Below, one piece after another: positions 1-5,375 of a stretch of 13,960 bases of DNA. Position numbers and translations under genes: made by a program. Below the pieces are notes generated by a model. It had not been told where the DNA came from. It saw only the letters and a list, made by a program, of their open reading frames with translations, and did not search any database. This DNA comes from Clostridia bacterium (GTDB taxonomy: Bacteria > Bacillota > Clostridia > Christensenellales > Aristaeellaceae): assembly GCA_016295665.1 (NCBI GenBank), contig JAEDKS010000049.1:1-13960 (forward strand), given 5' to 3'. Each line of letters begins with the position of its first letter. The stretch's first letter is position 1.

Positions 1-6
1 TCTCCT
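1..6 (-). promoter_or_regulatory. Shine-Dalgarno sequence of a gene lying off the left edge
   Basis: The minus strand reads AGGAGA at the very edge, preceded by AACAGG. It lies about 30 nt downstream of the predicted transcription start of the promoter at 42-70. A promoter, a short leader and then AGGAGA suggest that a minus-strand gene starts within about 5-10 nt beyond the window. Nothing of that gene is visible. Confidence 0.5.
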
Positions 7-41
7 GTTTCGTTTTTCTTCCCGTTCAGGCGGATGAAACC

Positions 42-70
42 ATTATAAAGGCTCAGATTCCCAGCGTCAA
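42..70 (-). promoter_or_regulatory. Sigma-A-type promoter reading out of the left edge
   Basis: On the minus strand TTGACG (65-70) and a perfect TATAAT (42-47) are separated by exactly 17 bp. It sits just beyond the aldolase terminator (104-149), so it should drive the next minus-strand gene rather than the aldolase. Transcription would begin at about position 35, and the AGGAGA at 1-6 follows. The match is close to consensus; activity is inferred. Confidence 0.65.
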
Positions 71-103
71 GTGCGAATCCGGCGGAAAGCGGCATCTCCC
101 GGC

Positions 104-149
104 AAAAAAGCCGGAGGCGTGTCCGGCGCAAAACCGGGCAGCCTCCGGC
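104..149 (-). terminator. Intrinsic terminator of the aldolase gene
   Basis: A perfect 9-bp inverted repeat (GCCGGAGGC at 110-118 with GCCTCCGGC at 141-149) is extended inward by a second 6-bp stem (121-126 with 134-139, one G-T pair). On the minus strand the hairpin is followed directly by six T residues (109-104). It begins 12 nt after the aldolase stop codon. On the plus strand no T-run follows, so it should work for the minus strand only. Confidence 0.85.
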
Positions 150-160
150 GGAGGGGGAAA

Positions 161-1051
161 TCAGTTTCTGGAAGCCTTGCCGGCGGAGAAAAGGAAGGTC
201 TCCATGCGGTTCTCCACGAAGGCCTGCACCTCATCGGAGGCGCGCTGCAGCCTGTCGGGATCGAGCTGAACGACCTGCGCGTTGGGGATGCGCGAGATGC
301 CCAGGATGCGCTGGAAGATCAGCTCCAGGTCGGTGGCGATGTTCAGCTTGGCGATGCCGCCGCGACCATCCAGCTGAATGGCGCGCCGCACCGTCTCCAT
401 GGGCAGGCCGGAACCGCCGTGGAGCACCAGGGGCGTCTCGGGAATCAGGTCGCGGATGGACTCCAGACGCTCGAAGTCAATCTTGGGGTTGTCGGTGTGG
501 TAGATGCCGTGGGCGGTGCCGACGCTGACCGCCAGGGTATCCACGCCGGTGCGCTCCACGAACTCCTGCGCCTGCTCCGGCACCGTGAACAGGGCGCTGT
601 CGCCGCCGGTCTCCAGCTTGTCGGTGCCGCCGATGTTGCCCAATTCGCCCTCCACGGCGACGTCGTGGTCGTGCGCATAGGCGACGACCTTCCGGGTCAG
701 CGCCACATTCTCCTCGAAGGGGAGCTTGCTGCCGTCGATCATCACGGAATCAAAGCCCGCGTCCACCGCCTGCCGGATCACCTCAAAATCATAGGTATGA
801 TCCAGGTGCAGGATGACGGGCACCTGCACGCCCTCGGTGCTCCGGCGGAAGGCCTCGGCAAAATCCCCGGGCTTGACGGTGAACCAGAGCATCTCGTTGG
901 AGGACATCTGCACCATCACGGGACTGCTCATCTTCTCAGCGGCACGGACGATGGCGCTGATCAGCACGGTATTCCGGGGCGAAAAGCTGCCGAGCGCGTA
1001 CCCTCTGCGGCGGGCAAGAGCAAGCTGCGCGAGAACGTCATTTCGTTTCAT
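161..1051 (-). CDS. Class II ketose-bisphosphate aldolase (fructose/tagatose-bisphosphate aldolase family)
   Basis: The product has 296 aa, the usual family length of about 280-310. Zinc-dependent class II aldolases cleave a ketose phosphate to DHAP and an aldehyde in the cytoplasm. Visible motifs are HLDH with catalytic Asp84 and zinc ligand His85, MIDGSKLPFEEN (104-115), VEGELGNIGG (Glu134), GTAHGIY (His181), LHGGSG (His211) and the phosphate-binding LNIATDL near the C-terminus. The start at 1051 is chosen because MKRNDVLAQL fits family N-termini and GAGAGG lies about 12 nt upstream. The longer frame from 1114 would run through a leader containing a palindrome. It has its own promoter (1144-1172) and terminator (104-149) and is divergent from the kinase operon. 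The substrate cannot be read from sequence: fructose-, tagatose- or another ketose phosphate is possible, including a product of the neighbouring kinase. Confidence 0.88.
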   Translation of the reverse strand: MKRNDVLAQLALARRRGYALGSFSPRNTVLISAIVRAAEKMSSPVMVQMSSNEMLWFTVKPGDFAEAFRRSTEGVQVPVILHLDHTYDFEVIRQAVDAGFDSVMIDGSKLPFEENVALTRKVVAYAHDHDVAVEGELGNIGGTDKLETGGDSALFTVPEQAQEFVERTGVDTLAVSVGTAHGIYHTDNPKIDFERLESIRDLIPETPLVLHGGSGLPMETVRRAIQLDGRGGIAKLNIATDLELIFQRILGISRIPNAQVVQLDPDRLQRASDEVQAFVENRMETFLFSAGKASRN

Positions 1052-1108
1052 ATGGCATCCATTCCTCTCGTAAGAACAATCTTCAAGATCAATCGTGAGC
1101 AGGACGGG

Positions 1109-1125
1109 CTTCACAATCTGTGAAG
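1109..1125. repeat. 17-bp palindrome in the aldolase leader (possible operator)
   Basis: CTTCACA and TGTGAAG are perfect 7-bp arms around a 3-bp centre (ATC). It lies about 12-28 nt downstream of the predicted start of the aldolase transcript. The symmetry suits a dimeric repressor site just downstream of the promoter, or a small leader hairpin. No regulator gene is in the window to assign to it. Confidence 0.45.
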
Positions 1126-1143
1126 AGGTCGTCTCATGGTAAT

Positions 1144-1172
1144 ATTAAAGCAGATGGAATGCAGTTTGTCAA
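1144..1172 (-). promoter_or_regulatory. Promoter of the aldolase gene
   Basis: On the minus strand a perfect TTGACA (1167-1172), a 17-bp spacer and TTTAAT (1144-1149, 5 of 6 matches). Predicted start is near 1137, giving a leader of about 86 nt to the ATG at 1051. The 15 bases CATCTGCTTTAATAT spanning the -10 recur exactly in the permease promoter at 5274-5302, as do CCATG and GAC downstream, suggesting a shared operator. Confidence 0.8.
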
Positions 1173-1408
1173 CTGGTTTGGGCAAAAAATTTCAAAAACA
1201 ATTAAATATTTTCACTTTTTCCGAAAGGAATTTGCAGGAACCTCACGAAAACCGCAGGTCACCCAGGGGAAATCGTCAGGGATATGTCAGACAGAAGGAA
1301 AAAAGGCGCGAAGAATGTGAAATAAAGTGAAAAATCATGAAGGATTCAGGAGGGCGGAGGGCGAATAGCAGTAACATCACCGAATGACGAAAGGATGGCA
1401 AGAACCAT

Positions 1409-2062
1409 ATGAACCCTGCAAAGCGCCTGGCGATTCTCCACACGACCCCCGTCACCATTCAGAGCATGGCGTCCATCTGCGCCCGGCTGCTGCCCGGTGT
1501 GCGGGTCAGCAACTACCTTGATGACAGCATTCTGCCGCAGATCAACGCGGAGGGCGGCATTTCGCCCTCGGTGCGCTACCGCTTCCAATCCCTCATCGGC
1601 GTGGCGGCGGCCTCGAAGCCGGATGTGATTCTCTCCGCCTGCTCCTCCGTGGGCGGGATGCTGGAGGAGGCCCGGGCGCTGTTCAGCGTGCCGCTGGTGC
1701 GCATCGACGAGCCCATGGCCCGGGAAGCGGCGAAGCGCTCCGGCAGCCTGATCGTCTGCGCTACGGTGCAGTCCACCCTGGGCCCGACGCTGGATCTGAT
1801 CCACCGCAGCCTGGACGGGAGCCGCCCGGTGGAGGCCATGCTGATTGAGGGCGCGGGCCAGCTGCTGAGCAGCGGCGACCGGGAGGGCTATCTGCAGCTG
1901 ATCGCCTCCCGGCTGGGCGAGGCGGCGAAATACGACACCGTGGTGCTGGCGCAGGCTTCCATGGCGGAGGCGGTGCAGCGGATTCCCGAGGCGCTCCATG
2001 ACCGGTTCCTGACCAGCCCGGAGAGCGGCATCGGCGCCCTACGCGAGCGGTTCGGCCTGTGA
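1409..2062 (+). CDS. Asp/Glu/hydantoin racemase-fold family protein
   Basis: The product has 217 aa and begins with the family-like LAILHTTPVTI (7-17), which forms the first strand of the two-lobed racemase fold. DVILSACSSVGG carries Cys78 at the position of the first catalytic cysteine. At the expected second cysteine position the sequence reads VVLAQASM, with Gln182 by my alignment, so a classical two-cysteine racemase mechanism is doubtful. An isomerase, lyase or decarboxylase role related to the arylmalonate-decarboxylase branch is possible. The start is supported by its N-terminal match and AAGGA 13 nt upstream, a rather long spacer. It is the first gene of a tight operon: the kinase ATG is 17 nt after its stop. 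The context suggests it acts on the same acid substrate or intermediate as the kinase. The family is clear; the reaction is not. Confidence 0.75.
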   Translation: MNPAKRLAILHTTPVTIQSMASICARLLPGVRVSNYLDDSILPQINAEGGISPSVRYRFQSLIGVAAASKPDVILSACSSVGGMLEEARALFSVPLVRIDEPMAREAAKRSGSLIVCATVQSTLGPTLDLIHRSLDGSRPVEAMLIEGAGQLLSSGDREGYLQLIASRLGEAAKYDTVVLAQASMAEAVQRIPEALHDRFLTSPESGIGALRERFGL

Positions 2063-2079
2063 GCGGGGGAGGCGAGGAC

Positions 2080-3366
2080 ATGAGCAAGCGAATCGGCGTG
2101 GTCGCCGACGACATCACCGGCGCCAATGACATCGGCGTCATGCTGGCGAAAAACGGCCTGTCCGTTTCCGTCATCTCCCTGCAGGATCATCCGGTGCCGG
2201 AGGATTTCCAGGGGTGCGACGCGCTGGTCATCAACACGGGCAGCCGGCTGGACAGCGCGGAGCGTGCGGCAGAGCGCACCCGGGAGGCGGCGGTCTTTCT
2301 GCGAGAATGCGGCTGTGACATGATTCACACCAAGACCTGCAGCGTGTTCCGGGGCAACGTGGGCGCCAGCTTTGACGCGGTGCAGAATGTGCTGGGCGTG
2401 ACCTGCTCCATGGTGGTGGCGGGCTTCCCGCGCAACGGGCGCACCACGGTGGAGGGCGTGCATTATCTGAACGGCGTACCCGTGGCGGAGACGAACTTCG
2501 CCCATGACCCCGTGACGCCCCTGCGCTTTTCCCGGCTGGATGAGCTGATCGGGCAGCAGTCGGAGCGCCCCTGCCGCAGCTTCACCGCCGCGTGGCTGGA
2601 TCGTCCCGCCGGGGAGCAGCGGGCGCATCTGGAGGAGCTGAAGCGGGAGGCGGCCTATGTGATCTTCGACGTGCGCGATCAGGAGGATCTGAAGCGGATT
2701 GCGTCGCTGATCTCGGAGGAGCGCAACATCTGCGGCAGCAGCGCCATCTGCGAGGAGCTGCCGGTGTACTGGGGCATGTGCCGCCAAGTGCAGCCCTGTC
2801 CCGATGCCGCCGAGGACGGCAGCGGCACGCTGATTCTGGCGGGAAGCCTGACGCCGCAGACCGCCGCGCAGGTTGCCTTCCTGGAGCAGCAGGGCATCGC
2901 CCGGCAGGTGATGGCCCCGGTGCGGCTCTTGGTGGAGGATGAGCGGGAAAGCGAGGTGGAGGCGGCGGTGGCCTTTGCATCGGCGCGGCTGAAGCGGGGG
3001 GAGGACGTGCTGGTGTACGTTTCCCGGGACACCGCCGGCGTCCGTGCGCGCTCATCGGCGCTCGGCATCACGGAGATTGAGGCGGGCCGCCGCATCTCCC
3101 TGGCCTTCGAGGCGCTGGCCCGGAGGGTGCTGGAGCGGACGGGGCTGCGGAAATATGTGGTGGCGGGCGGCGAGACCTCGGACGCGGCCAGCCGTGGCCT
3201 GGGGGTGCGCACCATGCGCATCTGGCAGGAGATCGAGGCGGGGGTGCCGCTGATGACGGCGGTCACCCATGACGGGCATCAGCTGCTGCTGGTGCTGAAG
3301 TCCGGCAGCTTTGGCTCGCCGGCGTTCCTGCGCCGCTCGGCGGACGCGCTGCGCGGGCGGGCATGA
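2080..3366 (+). CDS. DUF1537 four-carbon acid sugar kinase family protein
   Basis: The product has 428 aa, typical for DUF1537 kinases, which phosphorylate four-carbon acid sugars such as threonate, erythronate or their 2-/3-oxo forms with ATP. The N-terminal substrate domain begins IGVVADDITGANDIG (Asp10, Asp11, Asp17) and contains FRGNVGASFDA (Arg91-Gly-Asn93) and FPRNGRTTVEGVHYLNGVPV. The C-terminal nucleotide domain ends with GGETSDAASRGLGV (from Gly363) and EIEAGVPLM. The ATG at 2080 is chosen because GGGGAGG lies 7 nt upstream; an in-frame GTG at 2059 would overlap the previous gene. Partners often seen with such kinases are a PdxA-like or 3-hydroxyacid dehydrogenase and a decarboxylating aldolase. 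Neither is visible here, but a class II ketose-bisphosphate aldolase is divergent from this operon. The substrate is therefore uncertain and may not be a tetronate. Confidence 0.85.
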   Translation: MSKRIGVVADDITGANDIGVMLAKNGLSVSVISLQDHPVPEDFQGCDALVINTGSRLDSAERAAERTREAAVFLRECGCDMIHTKTCSVFRGNVGASFDAVQNVLGVTCSMVVAGFPRNGRTTVEGVHYLNGVPVAETNFAHDPVTPLRFSRLDELIGQQSERPCRSFTAAWLDRPAGEQRAHLEELKREAAYVIFDVRDQEDLKRIASLISEERNICGSSAICEELPVYWGMCRQVQPCPDAAEDGSGTLILAGSLTPQTAAQVAFLEQQGIARQVMAPVRLLVEDERESEVEAAVAFASARLKRGEDVLVYVSRDTAGVRARSSALGITEIEAGRRISLAFEALARRVLERTGLRKYVVAGGETSDAASRGLGVRTMRIWQEIEAGVPLMTAVTHDGHQLLLVLKSGSFGSPAFLRRSADALRGRA

Positions 3367-3418
3367 AGGGACGATGCAGCGCTATCTATCTAATGATGAA
3401 ACAAGGGAGGAAACCGTG

Positions 3419-5128
3419 ATGCAGTGGACAACGGAGCCCAAAATCCGGATTGAAACCCCGATCTATACCCTGGAGATGGATGATCGCCGCCCGGTGGCTC
3501 ATGTGACGGCAGCAGGCGAGGGCAAGCTGATGGAGCTGTTCCTGCTGTCCTCGGCGCACACCGTCGGCGGACGGGACGTGAGCGCGGAGTGCAGCCCGTG
3601 GCGCGTGACGGCATGTAATGGCGGCGTGGTGCTGTCGGCGGAGTGCGATTCCATGATCTGGAAACGCAAATGCGTGCGCCTGACCTGTCTGGAGGATCGC
3701 CTCGTGTATGGCATGACGGTGGAGGGCGACGGCGCGCTGGGGGATGTGGAGCTGCTCAGCGGCTACTACACCGGCGTGAACCTGCGCTTTGGCACCAGCC
3801 GCTTCTATTCGGCCTTCACCGGGGACACGCTGTTCAACCCCGAGCCGGACGGACGGGAGTGCTACCGGAACTCGCCCCGGGAGCGGGCGATGATCGACAT
3901 GGCGGGCGGTCCGCTGCCCGGGCGTGACCACTGGTTCTTTACGCCGCCGCCCTTCTGCTTCGTGCTGCGGAAGGGGGAGACCTGCGTGACCCTGGGCGTC
4001 ACGGCGAAGCCCGGTGCCCACACCTTCACGGAGCTGGAGTACACCGGCGGAAGCACCGGGCAGGGGCTGCTGCTGCGCTACGAGGGGGAGACGCAGGTAC
4101 ACGGCAGCTATGCTCTGCCGGAGGTGCAGATGATCTTCGGCAGGGACGAGTACGACCTGCTGGGTGCCTTCTCCCGTCTGGAGCGCCTGCCGGACGATGA
4201 CCGTCCCGCGCCTGCCGACTGGTGGACGCGCCCGATCTTCTGCGGCTGGGGCGCGCAGAGCGCCCTGTGCGGCAGGTATGGCAAGCCCGCCCCGGCGCTG
4301 GCCTACCAGCGGTTCTATGAGGACTTCACTGACTCCCTGGACGAGAAGGGCATCGACCCGGGCACCATCGTCATTGACGACAAGTGGCAGGCGGCCTATG
4401 GCCTGAACACCGTGGACACGGAGAAGTGGCCCGACATGCGCAGCTTTATCGACCGGATGCACCGCAGGGGACGCCGGGTGCTGCTGTGGCTGAAGGCGTG
4501 GGATCCCGAGGGCGTTGACCCGGAACTCTGCATCCGGGACTGGCGGGGCACGCCGGTCGCCATTGATCCCGGCAATCCCGCCTACCGGGCGCTGTTCGCG
4601 GAAACCTGCCGCCACCTGCTGTCGGAGGAGGGGTTGGGCGCGGACGGCTTCAAGATCGACTTCACGGCCCGCATTCCCTCCTGTGCCGGCTGTCAGCGCC
4701 ATGGCACGGCCTGGGGGCTGGAGCTGATGCGCGAGTACCTGTCCATGGTCTACGACAGCGCGAAGGTCTGCAAGTCGGACGCGCTGGTCATGTGCCACTG
4801 CCCGCATCCCTACCTGGCGGACAAGCTGGACATGATCCGTCTGAACGACGTGAACACCGCCCGGCCCGTGAACCCGCAGATGGAGCACCGCGCCCGTCTG
4901 GTGAAGGCCGTGCTGCCCGACCGCCTGATCGACACGGACAACTGGCCCATGCCCACGAAGCAGGCGTGGCTGGACTATGTGGCCCTGCAGCCGGAGCTCG
5001 GCGTGCCGAGCCTGTACTATCTCTGGAACATGGACAACAGTCCCGAGGACATCACGGACGAGGATCTGGACACGGTTCGTGAGAGCTGGGCGCGCTGGGA
5101 GAGGAAGCGTCGCGGGGAAGCGGAGTGA
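3419..5128 (+). CDS. Alpha-galactosidase-like glycoside hydrolase (clan GH-D/GH31-type barrel)
   Basis: The product has 569 aa. An N-terminal beta-rich region (about 1-285) is followed by a TIM barrel (about 300-555). Barrel strand ends carry candidate active-site residues: VIDDKW (Asp320, Asp321), VLLWLKAW, DGFKIDF with the likely nucleophile Asp414, CHCPHP, IRLND with likely acid/base Asp477, and LIDTDNW (Asp505, Asp507). This order matches retaining alpha-glycosidases of GH27/GH36, with GH31 as the closest alternative. No signal peptide is seen, so it should act in the cytoplasm on imported sugars. GGGAGG 8 nt upstream supports the ATG at 3419; an open extension back to 3311 overlaps the kinase and has no ribosome site. 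It is the last gene of the racemase-kinase operon, 52 nt after the kinase stop. The exact family and sugar (galactose, N-acetylgalactosamine, rhamnose, glucose) cannot be fixed by eye. Confidence 0.65.
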   Translation: MQWTTEPKIRIETPIYTLEMDDRRPVAHVTAAGEGKLMELFLLSSAHTVGGRDVSAECSPWRVTACNGGVVLSAECDSMIWKRKCVRLTCLEDRLVYGMTVEGDGALGDVELLSGYYTGVNLRFGTSRFYSAFTGDTLFNPEPDGRECYRNSPRERAMIDMAGGPLPGRDHWFFTPPPFCFVLRKGETCVTLGVTAKPGAHTFTELEYTGGSTGQGLLLRYEGETQVHGSYALPEVQMIFGRDEYDLLGAFSRLERLPDDDRPAPADWWTRPIFCGWGAQSALCGRYGKPAPALAYQRFYEDFTDSLDEKGIDPGTIVIDDKWQAAYGLNTVDTEKWPDMRSFIDRMHRRGRRVLLWLKAWDPEGVDPELCIRDWRGTPVAIDPGNPAYRALFAETCRHLLSEEGLGADGFKIDFTARIPSCAGCQRHGTAWGLELMREYLSMVYDSAKVCKSDALVMCHCPHPYLADKLDMIRLNDVNTARPVNPQMEHRARLVKAVLPDRLIDTDNWPMPTKQAWLDYVALQPELGVPSLYYLWNMDNSPEDITDEDLDTVRESWARWERKRRGEAE

Positions 5129-5273
5129 CCGCCTCCCTGCACCGGATGCTTCCAGAAATGAAAGGAAATGGCTGAAGCTGGGGGAAAAACCGCCTGTATC
5201 GACGATGAAGGCTTGATAGGGCGAAAAGAAAAAGAAAAATATGAAAAAAAGTGAAAGAAAATGAAATTTACCA

Positions 5274-5302
5274 TTGACAAATGAGGGAACATCTGCTTTA
5301 AT
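5274..5302 (+). promoter_or_regulatory. Promoter of the permease-mannosidase unit
   Basis: Perfect TTGACA (5274-5279), a 17-bp spacer and TTTAAT (5297-5302), with an A-rich purine tract (5221-5260) upstream resembling an UP element. Predicted start is near 5309, giving a leader of about 67 nt. The core shares 31 of 42 positions with the aldolase promoter at 1131-1172 on the other strand. A perfect inverted repeat (5312-5325) sits on the start region. No terminator was found between the preceding hydrolase (stop 5128) and this promoter, so some read-through is likely. Confidence 0.8.
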
Positions 5303-5311
5303 ATAGCCATG

Positions 5312-5325
5312 GGACAAAGTTGTCC
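5312..5325. promoter_or_regulatory. Candidate operator just downstream of the permease promoter
   Basis: GGACAA and TTGTCC form a perfect 6-bp inverted repeat around a 2-bp centre (AG), at about +4 to +17 relative to the predicted start. The position suits repression by a dimeric regulator. The related aldolase promoter keeps CCATG and GAC at this place but not the full right half-site, so the palindrome may not be the whole shared signal. Confidence 0.45.
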
Positions 5326-5327
5326 AG

Positions 5328-5354
5328 AACGTACCTCAACAACGTACCCCCAAC
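5328..5354 (+). repeat. Imperfect tandem duplication in the permease leader
   Basis: Two adjacent copies of a 13/14-nt unit: AACGTACCTCAAC (5328-5340) and AACGTACCCCCAAC (5341-5354). It lies between the candidate operator and the ribosome site. It may be a chance duplication or a leader element. Confidence 0.5.
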
Positions 5355-5375
5355 GTGGAAAGGAATGAACGTGCA

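Larger units (their letters stand above)
1052..1408. other. Divergent regulatory region between the aldolase and the racemase-kinase operon
   Basis: This 357-bp, A-rich gap holds the aldolase promoter (1144-1172, minus), its leader with a 17-bp palindrome (1109-1125), and an A/T-rich stretch (about 1185-1222) upstream of the minus-strand -35 box that could act as an UP element. Nearer the plus-strand gene there is a purine-rich tract (1290-1360) with repeated GTGAAA. I found no plus-strand -35/-10 pair good enough to call, so the promoter for the gene at 1409 is unresolved. No convincing gene lies here; the short open frames lack ribosome sites. Confidence 0.6.

Noticed and set aside
1052..1114. 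N-terminal extension of the aldolase to 1114
   Set aside because: The added residues do not resemble family N-termini, the region contains a palindrome, and MKRNDVLAQ at 1051 fits the family with a purine-rich ribosome site upstream.
71..1123. Long plus-strand open frame opposite the aldolase
   Set aside because: It is a high-GC mirror of the aldolase codons: low-complexity His/Gly/Ala/Val-rich product, no family motif and no ribosome site, while the minus strand carries clear aldolase motifs.
1120..1330. Two small plus-strand open frames in the divergent gap
   Set aside because: They overlap each other and the aldolase promoter, are Lys/Gln-rich low-complexity sequence, and lack ribosome sites.
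161..5128. Sulfoquinovose degradation (GH31-type hydrolase plus class II aldolase)
   Set aside because: The hydrolase does not show clear sulfoquinovosidase motifs and the kinase is DUF1537 rather than a PfkB-type sugar kinase, so the known sulfoglycolytic sets are not matched.
5149..5177. Possible terminator hairpin after the GH-D-like gene (GCTTCCAG with CTGAAGC)
   Set aside because: The stem has a bulged base and no T-run follows, so it does not meet the pattern of an intrinsic terminator.
3386..5317. 643-codon minus-strand open frame opposite the GH-D-like hydrolase
   Set aside because: Antisense shadow rich in His, Arg, Gln and Val with no recognisable domain or ribosome site; the plus-strand frame has a good start and barrel motifs.
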